A DNA stretch of 64,000 nt from Pasteurella canis (GCF_900454865.1 NZ_UGTV01000015.1:496001-560000); one strand, 5' to 3'; shown: positions 38,134 to 47,274, counted from the stretch's first letter. Notes: a model not told the origin generated them from the letters alone. A program made the numbers and translations.

Positions 38134-38377
38134 AAAAAGTGAACTCAGTCTATCAAAAAGATGTAAAGAATAAAAGTATTTTTGATTAGATGCTTATATA
38201 GTGATATTTATCCAGAGTGAATAAACAGCAATATTTTGTCATAATTTAATCAAAAAAGGGAGGTAAGCAGTGAGATTATATAACAAAGAAAAAAATACTT
38301 TTTTAACTACATGGATTGAAATGATTTTAATAAGTCAAAGTCAATCTGTTTATAGAAAGCAAATTAAACGAAACACT
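38134..38377. other. Upstream region of ssrA, inside the invertible segment
   Basis: This 244-bp AT-rich stretch between the tmRNA 5' end and the right repeat arm contains no ORF worth calling. It must hold the ssrA promoter; TAGACT (complement of about 38148-38153) is a possible -10 without a good -35. Since it lies between the arms, any inversion would carry promoter and 5' tmRNA together. Confidence 0.6.
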
Positions 38378-38499
38378 AGACTAAACGTGTAGTACTGAAG
38401 GTAGAGTAATTTCGGACGCGGGTTCAACTCCCGCCAGCTCCACCACCGAATTGAAATAAAGAGTTTATAAAAGCCAGAATAATGCATATTCTGGCTTTT
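38378..38499 (+). repeat. Right arm of the 122-bp inverted repeat: second tmRNA 3' end plus terminator
   Basis: This is an exact plus-strand copy of the tmRNA 3' end (68 nt, CCA ending at 38445) and 54 bp downstream with the terminator hairpin. As it stands it lacks the tmRNA 5' half and is a pseudo-3' end. The terminator part lies seven bases beyond the zapG stop and probably also ends that minus-strand transcript. Confidence 0.95.
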
Positions 38500-38505
38500 A
38501 CATTG

Positions 38506-38925
38506 TTATTCATTATTTTTTTCATTTTTTAATAAACCTGAAGAACCCTCGGAGTAATCTCTAGGTTGTTCATCAGTATTTATATTATTGTGTTTTTCAC
38601 TTGTACTAGTGATTAACTCATTTGAGAACAGTGGCTTATGCGTTAACTCAGGTAATAGCTGTGTTGATGATACAGCTAAATGTTTATAAAGCTTTTGGTA
38701 ATCTTGCGCAATGTTTTTTAGTAGCTCAGCGCTTTCAGCAAAATGCTTTTCAAGTTGTTGTTTTTGATTGTCTAATTGATTTTTGACTTTTTGCAATTCT
38801 GCTTCTGTTTTCACTTGTTTTTTTACTGAATCTTTTGTGAAACGAAGTAATAAGTAGCTAATGACGAAACCAATAATTAAGCCAATAACTGCTGCTTGCC
38901 ACATTTCAGATGTCCAGCCTTGCAT
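38506..38925 (-). CDS. zapG: ZapG/YhcB family cell-envelope/division protein (DUF1043)
   Basis: This 139-aa protein has a single N-terminal membrane helix (residues 9-28: QAAVIGLIIGFVISYLLLRF). A long cytoplasmic coiled coil (about 35-80, rich in Gln, Lys and Glu) is followed by a PELTHKPLFS-like segment near 110, and it ends in a low-complexity tail. This is the YhcB layout, a protein linked in E. coli to cell division and envelope homeostasis. The ribosome binding site is AAGGAGTG. It is monocistronic; its terminator is the duplicated ssrA hairpin. Confidence 0.88.
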   Translation of the reverse strand: MQGWTSEMWQAAVIGLIIGFVISYLLLRFTKDSVKKQVKTEAELQKVKNQLDNQKQQLEKHFAESAELLKNIAQDYQKLYKHLAVSSTQLLPELTHKPLFSNELITSTSEKHNNINTDEQPRDYSEGSSGLLKNEKNNE

Positions 38926-39050
38926 AAGATCACTCCTTATAGTTGAATAAAATAACTCTATTATATTATCATCAGATAGAAAAGATTTCTTTGCACTGGA
39001 TCACAACAATGATAAAGGGCACCAAATGATACCCTTTAAACAGAAATTGA

Positions 39051-40808
39051 TTACCAATTTTCACGTTTTGCTTTCTGTAATTTTTCGTATGCTTGTAGTA
39101 GCTTCTGATGCGCTTGAAATTGTTTTAAGTTTTCATCACTAGCAAGTAAATCATAGAAAGGATTACCACCTTGGATTGCTTTCCAAGCAAATTGTACAGC
39201 ATGTTGACCGTACATTTTTTCAAAAACCATGCAATATTGCTCTGGTATTCGGTTTTTATCGAGAAAGAGTTCAATACTATGAACTAAGCAACGATAATAA
39301 TTTGCACGTTCAGCTGTGAATATTGAATTATTCATATTTAATGTCCAATTTGCCCAGTCAAGTGCTGCTTCTAAGTTACCAACAGCCAAATGAAGCATGG
39401 ATTTAAGCTCTCCAATACGCAATGTTGTCCAGCCAGACTGTGTTGGTGCAACGATGCCAATGAATTCACGCACACGTGTTGTATCATCAATACCTTGTTC
39501 ATCTAGTTCTGTTAATAGCTCCTGATAAGTATCTTGTGGATGATGAAAATGAGGTAAGTCAAGTAATATCTCACGCCAATCCATTCCCATATTATTGTTA
39601 GCATAAATTAAATCATCCACTGGATAAATATCAGACATCCCAGGCACGATAATGCGACATGCATAAACATCCAGATGTTGATAATCCATGATATACACTT
39701 CTTTTCCTTCAGCTTGAAAAATATCCATTAGTGTATTGTATTCTTGTTCTGTTGTTCCTGAGAAATCCCAGTCTGTAAATGGATAACTGGCATCTTGTTT
39801 AAATAAATCCCAAGAAATTAAGCCACTTGAATCAATAAAGTGAGTTTCTAAATTAGCATGCTCGGCAACATCTTCATTGTTAAACGATGGTGGGGTAAAT
39901 ACATCGAGATCTTTTAAGCTACGCCCTTGCAATAGTTCTGTTACTGTACGTTCCAATGCGACTTGGAAGTTAGGATGAGCACCAAAAGAGGCGAAACAAG
40001 TACCATTATTAGGATTTAATAAAATGACGCAAATAACAGGATATTTGCCACCTATGGAGGCATCGTAAGCGAGAATTGGAAAGCCTTCTTCTTCTAACTT
40101 TTGAATGGATGCTTGGATTAATGGAAAGCGAGCAAGCACCCCTGATGGAATTAATGGTAGGCTAATCGCTTCGGCAATAATCTTATTTTTAATATAGCGT
40201 TCAAAAATTTCCGATAAACCTTGGACTCGAGCCTCAAATTTACTGTTTCCAGCAGACATACCATTAGAGACATATAGGTTTGCAATAATACTTTGTGGAA
40301 TATAAACCGTTGATTGATCTGATTGACGAACATAAGGTAGCGCAACAATACCCCGTTGATAATTGCTTGATTGTAGATCTACTAATAATTCTGGGGTTAA
40401 TTCTTGATTAGGATCGTAGTAATCTAAAAGTTCTTCATTCAAAATACCTGTTGGTAACAGTGTTTCATCTTCAATAGGAAACCATTTTTCATTTGGATAA
40501 TGCACAAAATCACTATTGGCTATTTCTTGACCTAGATAAAAATCAGAAAAGAAATAATTAGTGGAAAGTCGTTCAAAATATTCGCCTAATGCAGAAGCAA
40601 GAGCTGCTTTTTTAGTTGCGCCTTTTCCATTAGTAAAACATTGTGGACAATCTTTATCACGAATATGTACAGACCAAACATTAGGAACTGGGTTTAGCCA
40701 GGATACTTCTTCAATATTGAAACCAAGTGCGGTTAGTTTTTGCTGAAATTTATTAATACTTTCTTCAAGGGCAGCATCTTTGCCAGGGATAAAAGTTTGT
40801 TCGGACAT
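39051..40808 (-). CDS. ycaO: YcaO-domain protein, RimO-associated
   Basis: This 585-aa YcaO protein is the same length as E. coli YcaO (586), which supports beta-methylthiolation of ribosomal protein S12 by RimO. An N-terminal region leads into the YcaO ATP-binding domain with GKGATKKAALASALGEYFER (about 62-81) and the acidic ATP/Mg contacts in EARVQGLSEIFERY (about 192-205). A C-terminal TPR-like helical domain follows. There are no neighbouring precursor peptides, transporters or dehydrogenases, so it is not a RiPP biosynthetic YcaO. The gene stands alone on the minus strand. Confidence 0.9.
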   Translation of the reverse strand: MSEQTFIPGKDAALEESINKFQQKLTALGFNIEEVSWLNPVPNVWSVHIRDKDCPQCFTNGKGATKKAALASALGEYFERLSTNYFFSDFYLGQEIANSDFVHYPNEKWFPIEDETLLPTGILNEELLDYYDPNQELTPELLVDLQSSNYQRGIVALPYVRQSDQSTVYIPQSIIANLYVSNGMSAGNSKFEARVQGLSEIFERYIKNKIIAEAISLPLIPSGVLARFPLIQASIQKLEEEGFPILAYDASIGGKYPVICVILLNPNNGTCFASFGAHPNFQVALERTVTELLQGRSLKDLDVFTPPSFNNEDVAEHANLETHFIDSSGLISWDLFKQDASYPFTDWDFSGTTEQEYNTLMDIFQAEGKEVYIMDYQHLDVYACRIIVPGMSDIYPVDDLIYANNNMGMDWREILLDLPHFHHPQDTYQELLTELDEQGIDDTTRVREFIGIVAPTQSGWTTLRIGELKSMLHLAVGNLEAALDWANWTLNMNNSIFTAERANYYRCLVHSIELFLDKNRIPEQYCMVFEKMYGQHAVQFAWKAIQGGNPFYDLLASDENLKQFQAHQKLLQAYEKLQKAKRENW

Positions 40809-40886
40809 TGTTATCTCAATATTTAGATTATTCTAAAAGCTTGGCATAATAGGAGAGTTTATTTTGCACTGCAAGTCAAATTGCAC

Positions 40887-41603
40887 TTATTTACCTAATA
40901 TACTTTCTCTAAATGCATTTGCTGGTTCAAAAAGCGGTTGTTTATGGAAGCATATTTTTTGAGGATTTAACGTGAGTGGATAAGTTTGCTTACGAGCGAC
41001 AATAGTGACTAGGTGCGAAAAGCAGCTTATTTTTTGACTTTGTAACAGCGGTTTACATTCTAAAATTTCAAAATTTAATAATTCTAACCAATCTATAATG
41101 CGCCAAAGCAAGTAATGGCGAAAAAGGAATCTATCATGTGGTTTTTTATGAAAATAACGTTTAAATAATAGTGGACTGATCGGATTAAATAACGATAAAA
41201 AAAGATAACCATCATCTATTAATACACGATTAACTTCACGTAAAATTTGGTGAGGGTCTTGGCTAAAGTTTAATATATTTGTTAGAAGACAAGCATCAAT
41301 TGAGCTTTCTAAAAAGGGCAGCTCAGTTAATTTTGCTTGAATGAATGATGTATTTTGTTGTTTTGATAGCTTATTGAGTGTGTCTGTAATTTCAGGGGAT
41401 AAAATAATTTGATGCGGTAAAAAAAGATCATATGCAATTTCTGCGCTTAAGCCCCCTAATTTTAAGAAATGATAGCCTAATATTTTAGGAAACCATGCAG
41501 AAAAATATTGTGTAAGTAAGTTACAATATTGTTCACCATTGTTGAGTTGTTGCCAACTAGATGGTAATGCGATTTCTTTGGGATATTTTGCGCTCCACAA
41601 CAT
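40887..41603 (-). CDS. Class I SAM-dependent methyltransferase (YafS-like)
   Basis: This 238-aa protein has a methyltransferase_11-like core. A degenerate motif I region ([11 protein letters not shown]) is followed by [20 protein letters not shown] (post-I/II) and [22 protein letters not shown] (motif III and VI). The position, divergent from gloB, matches E. coli yafS. The substrate is unknown. I prefer the ATG at 41603 over a TTG two codons earlier. The 5' end overlaps the gloB leader region, and the two start codons are only 24 bp apart. Confidence 0.8.
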   Translation of the reverse strand: MLWSAKYPKEIALPSSWQQLNNGEQYCNLLTQYFSAWFPKILGYHFLKLGGLSAEIAYDLFLPHQIILSPEITDTLNKLSKQQNTSFIQAKLTELPFLESSIDACLLTNILNFSQDPHQILREVNRVLIDDGYLFLSLFNPISPLLFKRYFHKKPHDRFLFRHYLLWRIIDWLELLNFEILECKPLLQSQKISCFSHLVTIVARKQTYPLTLNPQKICFHKQPLFEPANAFRESILGK

Positions 41604-41626
41604 TATCAAACCTTTTAGGAGAATCT

Positions 41627-42328
41627 ATGTTAGTACCAATTCCTGCACTGAATGATAACTACATTTGGCTTTATAGACGAGAAGATTTACCTGTAATTGT
41701 GATCGATATTCCAGAAACAAAAAATTTATTACCATTTTTAATCAATAATCAGTTAAATGTTGAAGTACTCTTATTAACTCATCATCATGCTGATCATACA
41801 GCAGGCATAGCAGACTTTAAACGATATTATCCTGATATTGAAATTTGGGGACCTGAAGAAACACGTTCAAAAGGAGCCACTCACATTATCACTAATGCGT
41901 TGATTGAAACAAAACATTATCAAATTCAAGTCATAGAAACAGGTGGACATACTGAACAACATGTGAGTTATCTCGTAGACGGACATTTATTTTGTGGGGA
42001 CAGTCTCTTTTCTGCAGGATGTGGTCGAGTATTTACAGGTAATTATCAGCAAATGTTTGAGGGATTGCAGCGTTTAAAAGCTCTACCAGATCAGACGATT
42101 GTCTGTCCAGCACATGAATATACATTAGCGAATTTACATTTCGCTGAAACAGTAATAGAGAATCAATCTATGCTAAAAAAACATCTTAAAAAAGTAGAGC
42201 TACTCAGAAGGGATAATCAACCAAGTTTACCAACGACCTTGATATTAGAAAAACAAATTAATCCATTTTTAATAGCATCTGATTTAGCTTCATTTATTCG
42301 CTTACGGCAAGCCAAAGATGTGTTTTAG
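41627..42328 (+). CDS. gloB: Hydroxyacylglutathione hydrolase (glyoxalase II)
   Basis: GloB hydrolyses S-lactoylglutathione to lactate and glutathione in methylglyoxal detoxification. The 233-aa protein is a metallo-beta-lactamase fold enzyme. The binuclear metal site is [10 protein letters not shown] (residues 51-60), followed by [18 protein letters not shown] and CPAHEYT. It is slightly shorter than the 250-aa E. coli enzyme. I took the ATG at 41627 with TTAGGAGA upstream; the frame extends back into the divergent methyltransferase gene. Confidence 0.93.
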   Translation: MLVPIPALNDNYIWLYRREDLPVIVIDIPETKNLLPFLINNQLNVEVLLLTHHHADHTAGIADFKRYYPDIEIWGPEETRSKGATHIITNALIETKHYQIQVIETGGHTEQHVSYLVDGHLFCGDSLFSAGCGRVFTGNYQQMFEGLQRLKALPDQTIVCPAHEYTLANLHFAETVIENQSMLKKHLKKVELLRRDNQPSLPTTLILEKQINPFLIASDLASFIRLRQAKDVF

Positions 42329-42473
42329 CTCACTCCAATTTAGTATTTAAACAAAATTATTATGGTTAAGTTTGCTCATTGAACGACTATTGATTAAAAT
42401 AAAATTATTTATTTTATTTATTCTGTGGGTGCATCAAGCCATTACAGTTAAGTTTGGCTTGTGTTAATAATTT

Positions 42474-43778
42474 ATGACAATTCTCGTGCTCGGTATTAAT
42501 CATAAAACAGCTTCCGTCGCTATACGTGAAAAAGTAGCCTTTTCCGATGAAAAGCGTGTTGAAGCATTACAGCAAATTCAGCAATATAAGTTAGTGGATA
42601 GTGCTGTGATTTTATCGACTTGTAACCGCACTGAAGTTTATTTACATAATAAAGATATTCCCCCTCAACAAGCACAAGTATGGGCTGATACTTGTACACA
42701 ATGGTTTGCTGGCATACATCAATTGCCTTTGAATGAATTGGCCGATTGTATTTATTCGCGACATAATCAGCAAGCTGCTTCGCATCTCATGCGTGTAGCT
42801 TGTGGTTTGGACTCACTGATTTTGGGAGAGCCTCAAATATTAGGGCAGGTTAAACAAGCCTACCAAATGAGTGAACAATATTACCAACAGAGAGAGCTGC
42901 CTATGTCTGGCGAGCTTTCTCGCTTATTTCAAAAAACCTTTTCAACGGCTAAACGAGTGAGAACAGAAACCACTATTGGTAATAGTGCTGTTTCAGTTGC
43001 TTATGCAGCTTGTAGTTTGGCTCGTCAAATTTTTGAATCATTAAAAAAACTAAATGTACTTTTAGTAGGGGCAGGAGAAACTATCGAATTAGTGAGTCGT
43101 CATTTGTTACGTCATGGAGTGAATAATATCATGATTGCAAACCGCACTATCGAGCGAGCTCAGAAATTAGTTGAAAAGTTAGACGATTCGGAAAATATTC
43201 AGATTCTCTCGCTTGAACAATTACAAGAAGGACTGAATCAAGCAGATATTGTCATTAGCTCAACAAGTAGTCCGAGTATTCTCATTAGTCAAGAGATGGT
43301 AACATTGGCACAAAAAGCACGTTGTTATTTACCGATGTTATTAGTTGATATTGCCGTGCCACGCGATATTGAAGAAAGTGTTAATCAGCTCGAAAGTATT
43401 TATTATTATACTGTTGATGATTTACAACATATTATTCAACGGAATCTTACTGAAAGACAAAAAGCAGCAGAACAAGCACAATCAATTATTGAGCAAGAAT
43501 GTGAGGATTTTTTTGAGTGGTTAAAAGTACATCAATTTTCTAATTTAATTCGCTCATATCGTGATAATGCAGAAGATATTCGTCAGCAATTATTGGAGAA
43601 GTCTTTACTTGCGTTGACACAAGGCGAAGATGCTGAAAATGTATTAAGAGAGCTCAGTTATAAACTGACAAATAAATTATTACATTCACCGACTCAAGTT
43701 ATGAATTCAATGGTTAAAACTGGCAATGCAAATGGATTAGAATTATTCTCTTCTACATTAAAAATTGCACAAAAGTAA
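42474..43778 (+). CDS. hemA: Glutamyl-tRNA reductase
   Basis: HemA reduces glutamyl-tRNA(Glu) to glutamate-1-semialdehyde, the first committed step of C5-pathway tetrapyrrole synthesis. The 434-aa length is normal. The catalytic Cys50 lies in [10 protein letters not shown]. The conserved [20 protein letters not shown] segment spans 112-131. The NADPH-binding domain begins [13 protein letters not shown] near 194, and a C-terminal dimerisation helix follows. The start codon lies in an AT-rich context with a weak ribosome binding site. Confidence 0.96.
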   Translation: MTILVLGINHKTASVAIREKVAFSDEKRVEALQQIQQYKLVDSAVILSTCNRTEVYLHNKDIPPQQAQVWADTCTQWFAGIHQLPLNELADCIYSRHNQQAASHLMRVACGLDSLILGEPQILGQVKQAYQMSEQYYQQRELPMSGELSRLFQKTFSTAKRVRTETTIGNSAVSVAYAACSLARQIFESLKKLNVLLVGAGETIELVSRHLLRHGVNNIMIANRTIERAQKLVEKLDDSENIQILSLEQLQEGLNQADIVISSTSSPSILISQEMVTLAQKARCYLPMLLVDIAVPRDIEESVNQLESIYYYTVDDLQHIIQRNLTERQKAAEQAQSIIEQECEDFFEWLKVHQFSNLIRSYRDNAEDIRQQLLEKSLLALTQGEDAENVLRELSYKLTNKLLHSPTQVMNSMVKTGNANGLELFSSTLKIAQK

Positions 43779-43855
43779 ATTGTGTTGCAAAAATGATTCC
43801 TAATTATCTTAATCGCCATTAAAATAGGTCAATTATTTTTTTATTGGGGTAAAAC

Positions 43856-45079
43856 ATGCGAGAAAATCATCAGATAGCAAATGTTGATTTAGTGAAACAG
43901 ATGAATAGTGCGGTAGTCTACAAACTCATCGATCAACAAGGACCGATTTCTCGTATTCAAATTTCTGAATTAAGTCAACTTGCGCCTGCGAGTGTAACTA
44001 AAATTACTCGTCATCTTTTAGCTCGAGGTCTGATTAAAGAAGTTGAACAACAGGAGTCAACAGGAGGCCGCAGAGCAACCTCTATTGTTGCTGAATATAA
44101 AGCATTTCGTTCTATTCTCATTCATTTAGGTCGTAAACATACGACTTTTGCGATAATGGATTTGTCTACTAAGCTATTGAAAAAAGATGTGCTTGATTTG
44201 CCCGAAAATCAAAATGTGGAAAATATAGAAGCATTTCTTTTACAACAGTTAAATATATTTATTGAAGAAAACCAAAAACGTGGCTGTGAATTTATTGCGA
44301 TTGGGATTACAGTCCCTGGCTTTGTAGATGTAAAAACGAGTATGATTGAATACATGCCTCATTTGCAGCTAAATGCACCATGGGATTTAGCGAACAAAAT
44401 AACTCAGCATTTAAGCCTACCAACGTTTATTGGACATGATGTGCGCAGCCTTGCTTTAGCAGAACATTATTTTGGGGTAACACAAGATTGTTATGATTCG
44501 CTTTTATTACGTATTCATCGTGGAGTGGGGGCTGGTATTGTCATTAATCATGAGGTTTTTCTCGGCTATAAAAACAATGTGGGGGAAATTGGACATATCC
44601 AAGTTGATCCATTAGGCAAACGTTGCTTATGCGGTAATGTTGGTTGTTTAGAAACTGTCGTCAGTAACACTGCAATTGAGAAAAAAATGCATGAGTTATT
44701 ACAAGATGGTTATCAAAGTAAATGGCTTTCTTTAGATACCCATGATATTGAAGCAATTTGCAAGGCCAGTAATAAACAGGATGCAGCAGCTATAGAGTTA
44801 ATTGAACATGTTGGTGTTCAAATTGGGCGTGTGCTTGCGATGAGTGTGAATATGTTTAATCCAGAAAAAATTGTTATTTCTGGTGAAATTACACAGGCCA
44901 AAACGATTTTGTTTGCAGCTATTCAACGCTCATTAGAGAGTCATGCTTTACCTGCATTTGTTAAAAATACTCCTTTAGTTGCTTCTGAATTAAAAAATGA
45001 AGATGTGATAGGCGCATTTGCTTTAATTAAACGCGCTTTATTAGATGGTAGTTTATTACGTCGATTGTTATCTGAATAA
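43856..45079 (+). CDS. nagC: ROK-family transcriptional repressor NagC
   Basis: NagC controls amino-sugar (N-acetylglucosamine) uptake and degradation genes in response to GlcNAc-6-phosphate. The 407-aa sequence resembles E. coli NagC throughout rather than Mlc. The helix-turn-helix segment ISRIQISELSQLAPASVTKI (36-55) is followed by STGGRRAT and VGHDVRSLALAEHYFG-like IGHDVRSLALAEHYFG, then the ROK zinc site CLCGNVGCLE. The nag catabolic genes are not in this window, but a GlcNAc kinase is at 53.0 kb. An exact uptake signal begins at the stop codon (45079-45087). Confidence 0.92.
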   Translation: MRENHQIANVDLVKQMNSAVVYKLIDQQGPISRIQISELSQLAPASVTKITRHLLARGLIKEVEQQESTGGRRATSIVAEYKAFRSILIHLGRKHTTFAIMDLSTKLLKKDVLDLPENQNVENIEAFLLQQLNIFIEENQKRGCEFIAIGITVPGFVDVKTSMIEYMPHLQLNAPWDLANKITQHLSLPTFIGHDVRSLALAEHYFGVTQDCYDSLLLRIHRGVGAGIVINHEVFLGYKNNVGEIGHIQVDPLGKRCLCGNVGCLETVVSNTAIEKKMHELLQDGYQSKWLSLDTHDIEAICKASNKQDAAAIELIEHVGVQIGRVLAMSVNMFNPEKIVISGEITQAKTILFAAIQRSLESHALPAFVKNTPLVASELKNEDVIGAFALIKRALLDGSLLRRLLSE

Positions 45080-45157
45080 AGTGCGGTCAGTTTTTAGAGA
45101 GATTTGTTCAAACTCTATGCGAATAAGCTAAAATTTTCATTTTTATAAAAAAAAGAG

Positions 45158-45186
45158 TTGACGAGTGGGGGCGATATCAGCATAAT
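45158..45186 (+). promoter_or_regulatory. Stable-RNA promoter of the tRNA cluster
   Basis: TTGACG (45158-45163) and CATAAT (45181-45186) are spaced by 17 bp and followed by a GC-rich discriminator TTAGCCCCGC. That layout is typical of stringently controlled rRNA and tRNA promoters. The first tRNA begins 42 bp downstream of the -10 hexamer. Confidence 0.78.
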
Positions 45187-45227
45187 TAGCCCCGCAAAGC
45201 CGATGAGGTGAATGCAAATAGGAAAAT

Positions 45228-45304
45228 GGCTATGTAGCTCAGTTGGTTAGAGCACAACACTCATAATGTTGGGGTCACAGGTTCGAATCCCGTCATAGCC
45301 ACCA
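45228..45304 (+). tRNA. tRNA-Met (CAT), elongator
   Basis: This 77-nt cloverleaf has paired acceptor arms GGCTATG / CATAGCC, an encoded CCA, the anticodon CAT in loop CTCATAA and GTTCGAAT in the T-arm. A normal G1-C72 pair marks it as elongator Met (or a tRNA-Ile2 with a modified CAT), not initiator. The neighbouring Leu-Gln-Gln set favours elongator Met. Confidence 0.92.
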
Positions 45305-45309
45305 TATTT

Positions 45310-45394
45310 GCGGGACTGGCGAAATTGGTAGACGCACCAGATTTAGGTTCTGGCGCCGCGAGGTGTGTGGGTTCAAGTCCCTCGTCCCGCACCA
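45310..45394 (+). tRNA. tRNA-Leu (TAG)
   Basis: This 85-nt class II tRNA has acceptor arms GCGGGAC / GTCCCGC, an encoded CCA, the anticodon TAG in loop TTTAGGT between CCAGA and TCTGG, and a long variable arm. It lies five bases after tRNA-Met. Confidence 0.96.
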
Positions 45395-45425
45395 TTCATT
45401 AGCTTTTAATTCAAAATATAGTTGT

Positions 45426-45500
45426 TGGGGTATCGCCAAGCGGTAAGGCACCGGGTTTTGATCTCGGCATTCCTAGGTTCGAATCCTAGTACCCCAGCCA
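45426..45500 (+). tRNA. tRNA-Gln (TTG), copy 1
   Basis: This 75-nt tRNA has acceptor arms TGGGGTA / TACCCCA, the discriminator G followed by CCA, and the anticodon TTG in loop TTTTGAT. It is identical over its full length to the second copy 48 bp downstream. Confidence 0.96.
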
Positions 45501-45548
45501 TACTATCAAAACAATCTTCTATAATTTTCAAATCTAAGATATTTTAAT

Positions 45549-45623
45549 TGGGGTATCGCCAAGCGGTAAGGCACCGGGTTTTGATCTCGGCATTCCTAGG
45601 TTCGAATCCTAGTACCCCAGCCA
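45549..45623 (+). tRNA. tRNA-Gln (TTG), copy 2
   Basis: This is an exact 75-nt duplicate of the preceding tRNA-Gln with the same TTG anticodon. The flanking spacers differ, so the duplication is not very recent or the spacers diverged fast. Confidence 0.96.
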
Positions 45624-45826
45624 CCATTATTTAATATTCTCTTTATTGCACAGTCATTTCTATTTAATTTTTAAATTATTTTATTATTTTTTTAAATTTA
45701 TTTTATATTAGATTGTATTTTATACAATAATATGATTTTGTTTTACTTCATTTAAAGTTGGTTTTTTATTCTTATAGATTGATATTTATTAGCATTAAAT
45801 ACTGACTTTGTTTTATTTTTGTTCTG

Positions 45827-45855
45827 TTGACTCTTTGTTATAAATATAAGATATT
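45827..45855 (+). promoter_or_regulatory. Probable promoter of the NRAMP-family transporter
   Basis: TTGACT (45827-45832) and GATATT (45850-45855) are spaced 17 bp apart, which puts the start site near 45862. The rest of the 45624-45826 gap is very AT-rich and shows nothing else. Confidence 0.55.
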
Positions 45856-45859
45856 GTTA

Positions 45860-45882
45860 AAACATTGTTATAAACAATGTTT
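45860..45882. promoter_or_regulatory. Palindromic operator candidate upstream of the NRAMP-family gene
   Basis: AAACATTGTT-ATA-AACAATGTTT is a perfect 10-bp palindrome with a three-base centre. It covers the predicted transcription start. The outer AAACAT...ATGTTT resembles E. coli MntR boxes, but the inner bases differ, so the regulator is uncertain. Confidence 0.6.
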
Positions 45883-45923
45883 ATCCTTATATCAATAATA
45901 AAAATTATTTTTTGGAACGCATT

Positions 45924-47195
45924 ATGACAGAAACAACTCAAGAATTAGAAAAATCAACTTGGAATTCTAAATTATCTGCTTTAGGCCCAGGTATTTTAAT
46001 GGCTTCGGCTGCTGTAGGTGGCTCTCATCTGATTGCCTCAACTCAATCTGGTGCCATTTATGGTTGGCAACTTGCAATTATCATTATTCTAGCCAATCTT
46101 TTTAAATATCCGTTTTTCCGTTTTGGTGTGCAATACACCTTAGATACTGGCGAGACACTATTACAAGGTTATTTGAAAAAAGGAAAAATCTATTTGTGGG
46201 TTTTCTTTTTAATGAATGTGTTTGCTACCGTCATTAATACTGCTGCAGTAGGTCTTTTATGTGCGGCTATTTTAACCTTTGTCTTACCTGCTGGAATGAT
46301 AGCGCTTCCAAAGTTAAGCTTAATTGTTATCGGTGTGAGTACGTTAATTTTATTATTAGGCAAATATCGTTTATTAGACGGGTTGTCTAAATTAATTATG
46401 ATTGCATTAACTATTACAACAATAATAGCAGTTATTATTGCATTGAGCCGTAATGGTATTCAAGGGGTTGCACCTGTAGATTATGTTAGTGCAAGTCCAT
46501 GGAATTTAGCTGCATTAGGTTTTATTGTTGCCTTAATGGGATGGATGCCTGCTCCGATTGAAATTTCGGCAATTAACTCAATGTGGGTGATTGCGAAACG
46601 TCGTGTATCTAAAGTATCTTATCAAGATGGAATTTGGGATTTTAATGTCGGTTATATTGGTACCGCACTTTTAGCATTAGTATTTTTAGCTTTAGGTGCA
46701 TTAGTACAGCATGGCTCAAGTGAGGCAGTACAAATGGTGGGTGGAAAATATATTGCTCAATTAATTAATATGTATGCCTCGACGATTGGTGAATGGGCGA
46801 GAGGATTAATCGCATTTATTGCTTTTATGTGTATGTTTGGCACAACAATTACTGTCATTGATGGTTATTCGCGTACAAATGTTGAAAGTTTGCGTTTAAT
46901 TTTAGGCAAGCGAGAAAGTCGCCCTAGTTTCTTGAATATTGCAATTACATTGGCGGCAATTTCAGGTTTAGCAATTATTTTCTATTTTAATAACGCGGTT
47001 GGACCGATGTTAAAATTTGCAATGATTGCATCTTTTGTTTCAACTCCTGTATTTGCTTATTTAAATTTATCTCTTGTATTAAAAGGTGAGCATAAGGTAA
47101 AAGGTGGGTTATTCTGGTTATCTTTAATTGGATTAATGTATCTGAGCTCATTTACATTACTTTTTATTGTTCAGCAAGCAGGTTGGTTAAATTAG
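45924..47195 (+). CDS. NRAMP-superfamily divalent metal transporter, atypical
   Basis: This 423-aa inner-membrane protein has about 11 helices and clear NRAMP-family character (KLSALGPGILMASAAVGGSH, ANLFKYPFFRFGVQY, GWMPAPIEIS, TVIDGYSRT). In helix 1 the canonical DPGN metal site is replaced by a sequence around AAVGGSH. In helix 6 the usual MPH reads MPA. It is therefore not a standard MntH; it resembles the NRAMP-related subgroup of unknown or altered metal specificity. The start is the ATG at 45924; a TTG four codons earlier is less likely. A palindromic operator candidate precedes it. Confidence 0.82.
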   Translation: MTETTQELEKSTWNSKLSALGPGILMASAAVGGSHLIASTQSGAIYGWQLAIIIILANLFKYPFFRFGVQYTLDTGETLLQGYLKKGKIYLWVFFLMNVFATVINTAAVGLLCAAILTFVLPAGMIALPKLSLIVIGVSTLILLLGKYRLLDGLSKLIMIALTITTIIAVIIALSRNGIQGVAPVDYVSASPWNLAALGFIVALMGWMPAPIEISAINSMWVIAKRRVSKVSYQDGIWDFNVGYIGTALLALVFLALGALVQHGSSEAVQMVGGKYIAQLINMYASTIGEWARGLIAFIAFMCMFGTTITVIDGYSRTNVESLRLILGKRESRPSFLNIAITLAAISGLAIIFYFNNAVGPMLKFAMIASFVSTPVFAYLNLSLVLKGEHKVKGGLFWLSLIGLMYLSSFTLLFIVQQAGWLN

Positions 47196-47218
47196 TTGAT
47201 ATAATATTTGATAAGTTT

Positions 47219-47258
47219 AACCGCACTTTGATAATACAAAGTGCGGTTACTTTTTTTC
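47219..47258. terminator. Terminator made of a perfect inverted uptake-signal pair
   Basis: AACCGCACTTTG / CAAAGTGCGGTT forms a 12-bp stem with a six-base loop and is followed by ACT7. Both arms contain the exact uptake-signal core. It lies between the convergent transporter and prlC genes. Confidence 0.9.
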
Positions 47259-47274
47259 TATTTTTTCAACATGG

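Noticed and set aside
37767..38499. ssrA inverted arms as a classical integrated element with att sites
   Set aside because: There is no integrase gene, att repeats would be direct, and the copied part extends past the tmRNA end through the terminator.
39051..40808. YcaO gene as the core of a new RiPP (peptide natural product) cluster
   Set aside because: It has the full-length E. coli YcaO architecture and no partner genes or candidate precursor peptide nearby.
45426..45623. Repeated tRNA-Gln as a CRISPR-like or phage repeat
   Set aside because: The two 75-nt repeats fold as complete identical tRNAs with CCA; they are a simple tRNA duplication.
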